From the NCBI GenBank assembly GCA_004026145.2, contig CP034991.1, positions 1,259,634 through 1,323,633 on the forward strand: a stretch of 64,000 bases of DNA, given 5' to 3'. A program made the position numbers and the translations under genes. This document shows positions 33,162-44,675 of the stretch, one piece after another. The number at the start of each line of letters is the position of its first letter. Position 1 is the first letter of the stretch. The notes under the pieces are model-generated. The model searched no databases and was not told the origin of the DNA. It saw nothing but the letters and a program-made list of their open reading frames with translations. The DNA is from Takifugu bimaculatus (taxonomy: Eukaryota > Chordata > Actinopteri > Tetraodontiformes > Tetraodontidae).

Positions 33162-35550
33162 TGATTGAGGGGAAGCAGCAGGGAGGACTATGAAATGGTG
33201 GAGTTTCCTCCAAGTCGCAGTTTAATTGGACGATTGTTAAAATCCTCCTCAGGCTCTCCGAGTTCACGGAGGCACGTCGAGCTGCCCCAGCGTGAGCCGT
33301 CTCCAGCACGCTGGCAGGAACGGCTCCTCCGGCATCTGCTCCCGACGCCGACACAGCTGCAGCGCGGAGCGAGGAGCGCCATCAACGGCAGAAGAGACGA
33401 CAGTGAGAAAACCGCTGAAACAACCGCCGCGGCTCTGAGGGTGATGCCCACATTCCAGGATCGTCCGAGAACCCTGCGAGCGACGCGCGAACGGAGCCGC
33501 AGACTTAACTAAAACATAAAAATAAAGCCACGGTGGCTCTGGTTCACTGCTGGTTGGCAGAAGCATGACACAATCTCCCCCAGATTCATTAGAGGGAAAA
33601 TCTCCACTTGACCCAATGGAGGTAGTCCAGTCACAGCATTAGGGCGACACAGAGCTGGGGCAGAGGCCTACTTTTCTCTGGGGAATCGGGAGGGTGGGGG
33701 TGGTTAGCTCGCATTCTTTTTACCGTGTATTTATGTCAGGTTACGTGGCGGCCGTGCCATTAAATAACATCGGCGTTGGCTACGGCGTGCACAACTCGGC
33801 TGCCAGGAGAGTGTTTAACATATTTCTGCGGGGCTGCGGTCTCTAAACACGCTATGTAATTAAGGGCAAAGTGAAATTATAAACTTACGAGACACAAAAG
33901 CGCTTTGGGCGGGCGCAGGAAGCTCCCAAAATACACCAGCGTGGTGCTGCAGCGGCGTATTGCCTCACCGACCCCATATCAGCAAACGTGTCCTTCCCCA
34001 TCATGCTTCCTAAGCCCTGCTGACACGTAGCGCACCGCTAAGCTAGCTGCACACCCTGGACTTCCCCCAGCCGGCTGCATGTGTTGTAGGAAGCACTCAG
34101 CAGTATGGAAACCAAGACATGACACTTTCAATTTTTAAAGACCCCCCCCCTCCCCATTAGAGTGAAACATGCTTCTAAAAATACCCCATTCCTTCATTCT
34201 TCCAGGCTAAAATAAGCTCTGGGCCCAGGAGGGACAGTGGTGGGCAAGTGATAAGACGAGTCAGCCGTCAGGGATGGTGACGTCTCCCCGGGTGATGCTG
34301 ATGGCCCCCGCCATAACTCTCCAACACGTTAACTTGGCCTAGTCATGGGAGGAGAGGGGAGGGGCTTGATTTCACATGAGAGCCGGAGACAGATATAGCC
34401 AGACATAATGGGGGCTAGGGGGAGGGAGGGAGGCAAAGTCATGGTCACAGCTGCAACCTCACTGGGGGATTGGAAGCATGCTTATAATGAAGCTGTAATC
34501 AAGTTGCTAATGCTAACCTCCCACACGCTAGCGAGGCTCGGCTTCCCAATGGCACCAGGGCAGCACGACTATTCCACCGGAACAGGACTTGCGAGGTGCA
34601 TGAAGGGACGACTCGAGATTTCCCGGCATTTTTAGCCGTTTTTATACGCACCTTTACGTATAGCGAGACGTGAATGAGCTAATCTGAGCCAGCATCCATC
34701 TATTAGATGAGCTACACAAGATCAGCGCAGAACATTAAGCCTGACAGCAGCGCTTGAATATTTGATGTGCTCTGCTTCTGTGGCAGAAACCAAACAGCAT
34801 GGACTAAACTGGCAATTCTTTCATGTATTTTTCAAACGTCAGCCTTCCGTCACGTGGAAGTGGAGAAAAGTTCAGCGGCTTCAGCAGAGAGCTGCGAGAG
34901 GCTGAGGTGGATTAGTCAGCAGGGAGGGAAAGAAGAACGTCTTTTCAACAGGTCGCTCGAGATGCTAAAACCCAAAACCTGCCAAGATTTTCTCCGCCGG
35001 CATCAAGGATTTCAACAAATGCGCCGCGACGGCTGAATCGCCGTGGCGCCGCCCCGAGGACGCGGCCGGTCACCTCACAGTGGGGTCGGTGAGACCCGAG
35101 ACATGAGGTTCTTCAAAACCAGAGAAAGTTGACAGGAAGATAACCGTGTAATCAGTACTGAATGTCAACAAGGAGCTTTTTAGAAAGAAACAGTAGGATA
35201 AACACAGGCATTCCCAACGCTGCCAATTAGGTTCCGGGCCTATCCAGGTCAATCAGAGTTAAGGTGCTTCTGCTGGGCATGTCTGCACGCTCCCTGAGCA
35301 AGCTCACGGAAGCAAGATATGTGGACGGAAGCTTGAAGGAGGAACCGCTCCAAGTCCTGCACCAGTTGCTAGTTTGATCCCATAAACCTCAAACCGAGCC
35401 GACTCCTCCCAGCGGGAGACCGCCGTGTCCTAAAAGCACGGTAAGATTTCCCCTGCCAAGGTTGGCTCGAGGAACCAGACAGACACGCAGAAAGAGGAGA
35501 AGCCTGCCGATACTGTGGATAAGTCTGGTGTGTGCACCCCACCCCCCCTC

Positions 35551-35581
<31 letters not shown>

Positions 35582-35706
35582 CTGAAAGCCATGCCTGCCA
35601 AGAGCAGCTGATGAGTGCTCCTCCTGCTGCAGCCCTTCACAAACTGTCACACACCTGATGCCCTAAAGGACTGGACCTCTGGTCACTGTAAGGGCATCCT
35701 GTTAGC

Positions 35707-35760
<54 letters not shown>

Positions 35761-35761
35761 G
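35707..35761. repeat. AAT trinucleotide microsatellite
   Basis: About 18 tandem ATA/AAT units, ending 15 bp before a perfect hairpin. Confidence 0.95.
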
Positions 35762-35775
35762 ACCACATATCCAAC

Positions 35776-35805
35776 CAACCCTATCTCACTTATGAGATAG
35801 GGTTG
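35776..35805. repeat. Perfect 13-bp stem, 4-nt loop hairpin
   Basis: CAACCCTATCTCA, loop CTTA, then its exact reverse complement TGAGATAGGGTTG. It lies next to the AAT microsatellite. No poly-U stretch or wider stem marks it as a known RNA gene. Confidence 0.75.
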
Positions 35806-36289
35806 TTATCTGACCCACTAAACTACAAGCCACCGGTATTTATCACACCCTAACTTGGGCAGAGCTTTATAATCCAAGTGAAACATTTGCCTGAACTTTA
35901 TTGAGTCAAAGTCCTGAATAAAAGCCAAAATGCCCCAGAAACCACTGCTTATGAGATATTATGCAAGTGTCCGCCCCTGCCTGCGGCTACATGGTCAATA
36001 GGCCACAGATAAGCCTACCAGATAAGGGTGGTGTGAACAAGGACTTGCACAATAATCCCGTGACCTTTGAGCAAAATCCAGTGGGCTTTGACCACAGTAG
36101 CACAAACAAAGACGTCGGAAACAAGAATATCAGGCACCAGAGACGCGCCGCTGTCTGAAGAGGAAACGCTGCTTTGATTCAGTTCACCAGAAAAGAAACG
36201 TGTTGATGGAATGAAACGACCAGCAGTATTCCCTCTGAAAATGACACAGTTTAGCAGCCTGACACACAAAGTCTGCTGCCTCTCACTCA

Positions 36290-37600
36290 TGCGCCGTGCA
36301 CGCCAGAGATGACATCATGTTGGGTCAGCTCGGGCTTTGCTGCTCCGCTTTCTATCTGCAACTGCCGTTTGCATGTTCCAACAGCGTCCCTCCGCTTCCA
36401 GCGGGGGGGGGGGATAGATTTGGTGACCCCGGAGATGTGGCGAGGAGCGGCCGCAGCCTTCGCGCCCCGGGCGGGTTAACGCACATGACGCGCGTTATTG
36501 ATGGCCATTGTCTTCCGATGTCATCAAACGAGCAGCGGGCTCGGACACCTGTCACGGCTTCGATGTTTGATTGGCCAACGAGCGCGGCGACGCGCAATAA
36601 GCGGAGGACAATGCGCGACTTCCACGTTTAAACGTCCTAAAACCGCCGCGGCGGCGCGTTCGTAGTAAAATCTCGCGTCTACGCGCGGTGCAATGGAAGG
36701 TACCACAGCCGCTGTTGCAGACTCAGATGAGCCCATATATCCTGGGGAGGGGGGGGAGGTAAAACAGCACTTGGTGCAAGTTTACACGGCGCCCAGCCTC
36801 CGTGCGGCTTTGACAAAACAAGCGTCCCCTTCATCACAACCTGTCATCCGCTTCGCTCTCCGTACTCACCCCCGGGGAGCGAGGCAAGCTGCGCGGCGTC
36901 TCCCCCCCCCCCCCACTCCTGTCAGCGTAAACTCTCCAAATTCGGCGTCGATTTTAAACAGGTGCAGAAACGTGTCCGTCTACGACAGCCGCTGGCGCTC
37001 ATGGCATTTAAATGTTAAAATAAAAGGTGGACCTACGCACTTCACCCCGGCGAGCTGGTGCTGGTGTCCGGACTCACCTCGTAGTAGAGCGGCGTTGTAA
37101 CAACAAACCGAACAACCGACGTGGGGAGGAGTGGGGGGGGGGGGAATGGGAGAAGAAAAAAAAAAAAGAAAAAGCACTCGACGATGGCGATTCACAACTT
37201 CAGGTGCGATCCGCCAGCAGCGCAGCCTGGCCGCCTCCACTTTTGCCGCTTTAGCCGCCGTAGCTTAGCCGCGGAGGAGAGAGGAAGTGTCATTGCACTT
37301 TGAGAGCGCGAGTCGGCACGAGCTGGTTGGCCTCGGACTGGGGGGTGGGGGGTGAAGGAGAGGTGGGGGGGTGCCGTGACAGCAACACAAATAAAGAAAC
37401 GATTAAAGGAAGCGGGGGGGTGCTCACCTGCTGAAACGCGCCGTCCTTCTCACTTCAGGGGCATTTAATCCGTCCCGGGAGGTGTTGGCGTGACTTTGCG
37501 AAGTGCTGTCAGTTGGTCCGGACTTCCTGGATGACGGAACAGCGGGGGCTCAACCCCCCCCCGGTCGCGTTTGATAGTTTGACAGACAAGCGGAAATAAA
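36290..37600 (-). promoter_or_regulatory. taok3: CpG island, likely TAOK3 promoter and first exon(s)
   Basis: A CpG-dense stretch unlike its surroundings, with NotI- and BssHII-like words and a CCAAT box at about 36570. Minus-strand donors fitting first exons are visible: TTTCAGCAG/gtgagc near 37427 and CTACGAG/gtgagt near 37078, with a weaker one near 36860. Alternative first exons are therefore likely. The exact start sites are unknown. Confidence 0.55.
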
Positions 37601-38838
37601 GTTGCGTAGTGCGTAGAAGGGCATGCCAGAAGACTCGCTTCCCATGCCTGTCAGCAGCGGAAATAAACTAACATCCGACTGCACGAAGTGTGCGCGCAGT
37701 TGGCCCCATCATGTAAGGCGGCAACGCGGGGCTCGTGCCCTTGCGAAGCTAGACTTTACGACCGCAGTGCTATATCGTTTTCCTCGTGAAAATCATTAAA
37801 GATGCATGGACAGAGTCCACCGGATTCTGGCTTATCTTCGGAGGTGACGATCGTCTTCGTTGCTTGAACTTTCTCGGTGCAATGGTGCCATCTGCTGGTG
37901 CATGTTCCACATTTACCGTATGCATAATGTCGATGTGTAAAACGTAATAAAACTTCTCTATTTACTATTGATAAGCTCCGTGGTTGTATCTTTTTTCAGC
38001 TAGTAGTCATAGTGGTCCTGAACGACGTCGTTTTAAACGCTGAATCTTTTAATCGCACCATTATCTTGTAAATTATGCCACCCAACATATAGTAGCATTT
38101 GAAAAGATGCACATCTGAGAATGCGGTTCTTTACGACCACCTACAGTACATATGGATAAAATGCCAATCATTGCTGTGAATAACGTGCATTTTTCTCAAC
38201 AATGATTTTTCATGTACTTGTTCTACACAATGTCAATGTCCATATTTATTACATAACAAAGGTATACACGCTGCCATCGCTGCAATTACGTTATTTGTGT
38301 TAAATTGAAGGAATCGCCATCAGCTGAGGATGTGGGTCGTAACCAGAAGTGTTAAGAGTGTTCTGCAAGCTAAAGGAAAAAAACGCATCTTTGTATAAAC
38401 CAGTATTTATGTTGTATATTTGTATATTGAAAGTAAAGTATGTAGTAGAAGGAAAAATACGTTATCAAAAACAGAATAACGGAGTAGTAGAAAAACACTT
38501 TCCAGCTGTGGTTGTACTGTTTGACTCAACAAGCCGAGGACTACTAATGGTGGCCACATATATGCCTGTATCAAAATGCATTATGTGCGTATATAGCGTA
38601 TTATAGCTGATTGGTTTTATTCGTTTTGGCGACTTTTTAATTTTACTTTGAACTTTGAAATCTAATGCCATACATTCTCTTAAATTTTATAATTTTTAAC
38701 ATGCGTTTTTGTACAGGCATAACGTCAGACTGCATGGTATCCCAAGGTCCTACCAGTTGTTGGCGCTGTTCCAAGCAGGCTGCAAAACACAAATCGATTG
38801 TTTATTTTCAGTTTTGTTTACATTTTACAAACGAATAA
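37601..38838. promoter_or_regulatory. Divergent interval between TAOK3 and SUDS3
   Basis: Between the TAOK3 CpG island and the SUDS3 start codon. It turns AT-rich after about 37.9 kb. A CTCF-like motif is at 37884-37901. A pyrimidine-AG (tgtttattttcag) about 30 bp before the SUDS3 ATG could be an acceptor, in which case SUDS3 would have an upstream non-coding exon, possibly in the CpG island. Confidence 0.4.
37884..37901 (-). promoter_or_regulatory. CTCF-like motif between TAOK3 and SUDS3
   Basis: Minus-strand reading GCACCAGCAGATGGCACC fits the CTCF core (CCAGCAGATGGC form). It lies between the two divergent genes, as does the motif between VSIG10 and PEBP1. Confidence 0.4.
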
Positions 38839-41800
38839 ATGGCTTCAACTCTGCTGTCGCCTATGGTGGATTACTATAATGATGAAGAAGAGCTTGATAG
38901 CGTGGATGACGACGACGATCGGAGTTTCCGAGGGAGAGACTCAGAAGAAGGTAACGTTATCAACGATTTGGCCAAAAGCGACGGCTCGGTCTAGTTGTTG
39001 GGGAAAGACTCGACTGATTCGTAAAATTAGGATAATTCCGGAACCAAATTCACTACTCAAAATATTTGTATGAATGTGTCTTTTCTAATACCGTACGGAT
39101 TGCACCCATTAGCATTTTGAGTTGGTGTCAACTCGCTTGAAATGTGCAGCGCGAGTTTCTACTGCACACATTCAAATACAGCGTAAACCATCCGGTTACC
39201 GCCAAGATATTTTCCCAGCAAAGAAACGTCTCTTAAAGCATCCCGTACCCTCGCCAATCTACTCTTAAAGTACCACCATTACGAATAAAACGCGGCTCAA
39301 CTATCGATCGTGTATGTGTTGTTTGTGTAGTTCACACGATGCTAGGTTGGCTAGCATTTCGCGTTAGGTATAACTGCGGTGTGGCAGTTGTCGGTCTTGC
39401 TGACGTTATTCTGCATCAATGGGTCAAAACTAGCCCAACCCAGCTCTTAAATATATTGACGTGACTTTAGACATTGTGCTAAGCATATAAAGGTCACATT
39501 GGGCAGCGTGGCATGGCGTGATTTAACGCTAGCCGTGTAGCTACGTGACGTTAGCTTCGAGTAGAGACAGCAGGCGAATCTCTGCGTGCTGGGTCCACTG
39601 CATTGCCCTTTTCCACACTATCCACTGAGACGGAACGGACCGCCGGGGCAAGAGACGCCAGAGGAAAGCAACCATGACAGCACTGCAAGGTTAGCTAGAT
39701 TCCGGACGTTAACTTCCACACGCAGAATCGCACTTGGGCGATTTGTTCGAATCGTCGGGATGCGTTGACGGTCCTCCTGACTACAAATCGAGAATCGGGT
39801 GGTTGTTTAAATGCTAAGCGTAGCTAACACTTTAACGCTAACCGAAAATGAAAGCTGCTGTGTCAGCTTAACCTGCCTGGGCCTGTTCCTTCTCATGTCA
39901 TTTTTTTTTTAAAATAAAGCCGAAGCTGTGAGTATGTGACTGGAAACTTGGCTTCCAAGTTTCCGAAGATCACCAGCCTAAAGCCGAAAGCTTTCTGTTG
40001 AGAGCTGCTGCCCTGTCAGCAGATAGTTAGCCGCTGGCTCTCCCTGCATATCCCACCATGCGGCAAACTGACAAGATCCTCAAAGAGCAGTGTTGGAATG
40101 TTCTTCTATTGTGTAGCCGAACCAGCCTCGTCTCCGTCATAGTGTCTTTTTGGGCCCTGATTTCGAGAGAAATTGCTACGCAACAGTTCAGGTTAGATTA
40201 GATCTGGTAGACGTGGCTCAGCCTGGTCAGTAATCCTCAGGGATGGGAGCCTGAAGGGCATTACCAAGCGGGCTTCTCACCATTACCTCACCAATGACAC
40301 ACACACGCACCCCGAACATGCACACATTTCTGCTGTTTTCCCTGTGGTGTGTTTATTTGCATGCAGTGGCCTCTCAGATAGCTTTTAACGACTTTTCTGC
40401 ATTCTTTCTTTCTTTTTTTTTGCAGACACTGAAGATGCCAGTGAAACAGACCTGGCTAAACACGATGATGATGACTATGTGGAAATCAAAGAGCAGTAAG
40501 AGTTGTGGGATGCATGACTCACGTGTTTGACCTTTTTTTAAAAAAAAAAAAAAAAAGTGAATAGAAATGAACCTCTGCTTCTTTATTACAGAATGTACCA
40601 GGACAAACTCGCGTCCCTGAAGCGACAGCTGCAGCAGCTGCACGAAGGTAACGGTTTGTGTCACACCTGTTGCGCCTCCACCTGCGGCAACAATAGTCCC
40701 CCTAGATCTGTTTTATCATCAGGTCTCGGTGTGGGTCATTTTGGAGCAGCCGTGGTTTGGTTTTTTTAATCCAAACACAGCTTTTATATGAAATGATATT
40801 ATCGCAGATGGATTGTCTCTTTGATAGTAATTACTTTTTGCTTTGCAGGCACCCTGCAGGAATACCAGAGGAGGATGAAAAAGCTGGACCAGCAGTACAA
40901 AGAGAGACTCCGAAATGCCGGTATGACTCCGCTTTCATACTGATGCATCCGCGCTGAGCTCGTTTGCAGTCCCTCGTTAAGACCTGTAAAGATGAAAACT
41001 CTTCTGATCAAAAGTCGAACTGCCTCATTTGAGAGGCATCAAATTCCACTTGTAACATTCTCTTAAATATTTAAATTCAAATGAAAAATCTTTTTAAAAA
41101 ACGTTAATACCCAGGGCAAAGCAAAAGATTTGCAGCAAAGTGGATCCAACTCTTTCCTTCTCAATTCTGAATCTTTTTGTGATGAATCTGTTTCTGATCC
41201 TCCATCTTGTTTTTTTCCCTCTTTTTCAGATCTCTTTCTTCAGCTGGAGGTCAGTTTGATTTGTCTCGTCTGACTTCTGTAGATTTTATTATTTGGCTGG
41301 GATTCATTTCCATGTGTGTTGGATTTAAAAGCAAAGCCTGCCTCCTCTGTCTTTTCCTGGGCTGCAGACTGAGCAGGTGGAGAGGAACTACGTGAAGGAG
41401 AAGAAAGCAGCAGTGAAGGAATTTGATGACAAAAAAGTGGAACTGAAGGAAAACTTAATTGCAGAGCTGGAGGAGAAGAAGAAGATGATTGAAAATGAGA
41501 AATTAACAATGGAGCTGACGGGCGGTGAGAGAGCCAGAGTTGGATCTCACATCTGGGCTTTGTCGCCTGTGTGGAATCATTTTAATCTTGGCTGTTTTTT
41601 CTCTCAAACACAGATTCAATGGAGGTGAAACCCATAATGACCCGGAAGCTGAGGAGGCGACCCAATGATCCAGTCCCAATACCAGACAAGCGGAGAAAAC
41701 CTGCACCAGATACCCTTTACAAAAGACCTTTGTTCCCCACAAATTACTGCTGATTGAGATGATCTAACGAGTTTAGAGCAAGGTTCCTGGGACAGAATGT

Positions 41801-43917
41801 TGTTGTTCTGTAGATGATGTTGTGTCTCATGTGTGACCCAACAAGCTTCTTCCTTAATTCTTCACACCTCAGTTAAATTATTTGCTAACAGATGACCAGA
41901 TAATGGAGGATCTGAGGACGCTAAACAAGGTAAGCGTCCCTTCGTGGCCTGGAAAGTTTGCAGAGTTTTATGTTGGCTAATTTTCTTTCATTCTATATAT
42001 TTGGCAGCTCAAGTCACCCAAACGGCCCGGTGAGTCTGAACTGGCCTTTCGTGGTTCTTTTAATCCACAATTCATGGACAGGAATTTATAACTGCCACCC
42101 CCCCCCGTCTGCACTCTCAATATAATAAAGCTACCACAACCTGAAGTGTGTTTTGCTATGCAAAAGTATTGTCAACATGGGGAACAAACCAATAATCTTA
42201 AAGCACAAGTTGGTCAAATGTAGCTTTTTCTTCCTATTTTCTGGGACAGAGGTGCTATTGCAGATACCTCTGTAGATACACATGGTTGTGACAATGGGCT
42301 CACCTGCTGTTCCCCCCTTTTTAGTGTCTCCATCATCTCCAGAACATGTCCCATCCGCTCCCATGGAGAGCCCGTCGCAGCGGTACGAGGCCCGCATCGA
42401 GGAGGGGAAACTCTACTACGACAAGAGATGGTGGGTCGCAACTTTACCCCACGAACTCCCCACTGGGTGGCAGCGTTGTCATCCGTTTGGTCCTGAGACG
42501 GCGTTGAATTAAATGATTTATTTTGTTAATGGAAACATAAGAAATATTGCACATTTTCTTAAATTCTCTGACTGCCGGCGCGTGAAACAATCAGCCAAGT
42601 GACGCTGGCTGAAGTTTAGTGTAATATAAAGGTATGGAGACTCTAAATCTATAGTCTTTGAGGATCTTTGCTGTCATATTGGAGGCAGTAATTCAGAGAT
42701 TCCATTTTTCCTGCTTTTGTGACGCTAGAGAGCGTTGAGACCAGCATCCTCTGTGGCGTCTAATTTATTCTTTGCCGGCGAATCTTCCCACCCTCAGGCC
42801 TTCTCAGAGAGCCGCAGTGTGTGATTATTCCTCCCGATCAAATGTTTCGGCTGTCGGTCTCCGCTGGCTCGCTTCTGTCCTCTGACAGTTAGGAGCCATT
42901 AGAGGCAATGACAGATTCTTTGTTTTGACTCTCCGGTCCAATTATCTATTCAGCCGAGAATGGTTCTGGGGGATGAACGGCTCCCCTGTCAGCTCTGGCG
43001 CGCTTCATCTTGATGATGGCTATTTTTGTTGTTTTTGTGCTCACAGGTACCACAAGAGCCAGGCGATCTACCTGGAGTCCAAGGACAACACAAAGATCAG
43101 TTGTGTCATCAGCTCAGTGGGGACCAACGAGGTGACTTTTCCCCTCATTCAGCATTTAGAAGCACCTTTATGTTGCTGTTGGACCTGATCAGCGATATCG
43201 TTAATTCAGTCATCACGCTGTCATCTGGCCCACTTTATTCCTTTGTGTCACATGCTGACTCCACACACACACACACACACACACACACACCAGCGTGTGT
43301 ATTTGCAGTGGGGAGACGCTCGGCAGAGTGTTAAATGTATAATTCAGCCTTGGCTCAGAAATGGTAAGTACGGTGTTTACTGCTGTGATGCAGCTCCCAT
43401 ATTTAAAGAATTATTTATTCAGTCCAAACAAACAGATCCGCAGTGTAGGTGGGAAAACGTGTCATTCCAGAACATAACCCAGCACAATACAACCCCCCCT
43501 CTGGAATAAATGGTAAAGTATTGACCTACTTTTACGATAAATGATGCAGTACCGACCCTCTTTAAAAGTAAATGGTAGAATATTGGCCCCTCCCACACTA
43601 AATGGTGTCACTTTCACCCTCTTAGATCAACAATGTCGAGCCTCTTTTACAGGAAATGACAAAGCTACATCTTTATATTCTGAGGATTCCGATATATTTA
43701 CGTGATATTTCTTTGGTGTTTTATGAACCATATTGATTTGAACTCCAGGGAGGTTTGGAACATTTTCCAGGTGTTGTCATGTGTCATTTGGAACAGACGT
43801 CCCCTCTTTGTGTTCCAGATTTGGGTGAGGAAGACGAGCGACAGCACAAAGATGAGGATCTACCTGGGGCAGCTGCAGAGGGGGGCGTTCGTCATCCGCC
43901 GACGGTCGGCCGCTTGA
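38839..43917 (+). CDS. suds3: SUDS3: Sin3 histone deacetylase corepressor complex component SDS3
   Basis: Nuclear subunit that bridges HDAC1/2 to SIN3 and supports deacetylase activity. Exons: 38839-38950, 40426-40495, 40592-40647, 40849-40920, 41230-41249, 41368-41524, 41614-41709, 41868-41929, 42008-42029, 42325-42430, 43047-43131, 43819-43917. The sum is 957 nt: 318 residues plus TGA, against about 328 recalled for human. The acidic N-terminus (DDDDDRSFRGRDSEE) is shorter than in mammals. Residues about 60-160 are a charged coiled coil (MYQDKLASLKRQLQQL and EKKAAVKEF blocks). A basic patch (RKLRRRPNDPVPIPDKRRKP) and a conserved C-terminus (YLGQLQRGAFVIRRRSAA) follow. All introns are GT-AG except that between exons 7 and 8, which is AT-AC. 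A further GT-AG alternative there would break the frame. Confidence 0.97.
38951..40425 (+). other. suds3: SUDS3 intron 1
   Basis: GT at 38951, acceptor tttttttttgcag at 40413-40425. No exon or repeat of note. Confidence 0.8.
41230..41249 (+). other. suds3: 20-nt microexon of SUDS3
   Basis: Acceptor ctctttttcag, exon ATCTCTTTCTTCAGCTGGAG, donor gtcagt. It supplies D/LFLQLE and brings the frame from phase 1 to phase 0. The same residues occur in the human protein. Confidence 0.88.
41710..41867 (+). other. suds3: U12-type (minor spliceosome) AT-AC intron in SUDS3
   Basis: The 158-nt intron starts ATACCCTTT, close to the U12 AT-AC donor consensus ATATCCTTT, and ends CACAC. A branch-site match TTCCTTAAT (consensus TTCCTTAAC) lies at 41850-41858, with its adenosine about 10 nt before the 3' end, as expected for U12 introns. 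Joining here reads KPAP-A-QLNYLLTD, matching recalled human SUDS3 exactly. The nearby CAG at 41870-41872 would shift the frame, and no usable GT donor is present. Confidence 0.85.
42008..42029 (+). other. suds3: 22-nt microexon of SUDS3
   Basis: Acceptor tatttggcag, exon CTCAAGTCACCCAAACGGCCCG (given here in positions; LKSPKRP), donor gtgagt. It moves the frame from phase 0 to phase 1 and matches the human LKSPKRP segment. Confidence 0.88.
42431..43046 (+). other. suds3: SUDS3 intron 10
   Basis: Donor GTGGGT splits the Trp codon of KRW/YHK; acceptor gtgctcacag. Nothing else recognised. Confidence 0.85.
43132..43818 (+). other. suds3: SUDS3 intron 11 with CA microsatellite
   Basis: It holds a CA repeat (43262-43290) and a loose series of short similar phrases around AAATGGTA and AAATGGTG (43509-43605). 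The flanking exons read TNE/IWVRK. Confidence 0.85.
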
Positions 43918-44479
43918 ACCTTGACCTTGCTTCTGTCCCGTTGCCCCACCCCGTCTGTCCATCCTCTCTGGATCCACCCGATTAGCTTATTTTTATTCTT
44001 CGCGTGCCGACATGACTCGGCCTCTGGTTCTTTACGGACTCCGGAACAGACTAAACACTCTACATTTTCCAAAACAAATACAGTGGTAATTATATGCACA
44101 GCTGATGGTGGAGCATTATTTGCCACTGTGTGGCAGGAGGGCGACGGCAGCATAACAAAACAAATCTTTCCCACCTCATTCAGGCTTTATTTCCATCCAT
44201 GTTGGTCTCTGCAGGATCTTTATGTTAATACTGTCAGGTGGTGAGATTCCACAGACGCTAGCATCACTTTTCCCCCTGGCGTGAAGCTAATTGGCCCCTC
44301 TCACGCTTTCAGACTCAAACCCTCTGGTGAGCATGCAGCAGGCTGAGGCTGCAGCCCACCACCAGGGGGCCACCACGCTATCCTGCCTTCACCCTCGTCC
44401 TGACCGCCAGAATAGAGAAGAGTGTGTGTCCATTCACCCTGTACGTGGAATTTATCTGGGGTTTTTGTGTTTCTTGGAG

Positions 44480-44518
<39 letters not shown>

Positions 44519-44675
44519 CCATATGTGAGCAGACTGACCTGCATGTGGAGCCTCAAATAGACAATTTGTACTGTGTTGTTTTATTAAATTGTTTTTTATC
44601 AACTGGCTCTGGAACGTGTCTGAGGCGCGCACGCTGAAGCCGACTCCAGCGGAATAAAAGGGAGAACCGGAGTGC
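43918..44675 (+). other. suds3: SUDS3 3' untranslated region
   Basis: Follows the TGA at 43915-43917. Candidate poly(A) signals are ATTAAA at 44583-44588 and AATAAA at 44653-44658. It includes a 37-bp GT repeat (44481-44517). The cleavage site is inferred. Confidence 0.5.

Larger units (their letters stand above)
28692..36290 (-). other. taok3: Long presumptive TAOK3 5' UTR intron
   Basis: No recognised coding exon. It holds several microsatellites (29013-29087 CA, 29975-30018 CA, 32212-32237 GAA, 35551-35579 CA, 35707-35761 AAT), a 27-nt G run (33135-33161) and a perfect hairpin (35776-35805). Open frames here are short and resemble nothing known. Confidence 0.5.

Noticed and set aside
41868..41872. 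CAG at 41870-41872 as a normal acceptor for SUDS3 exon 8
   Set aside because: It gives the wrong frame after exon 7 and has no matching GT donor; AT-AC splicing gives the conserved protein.
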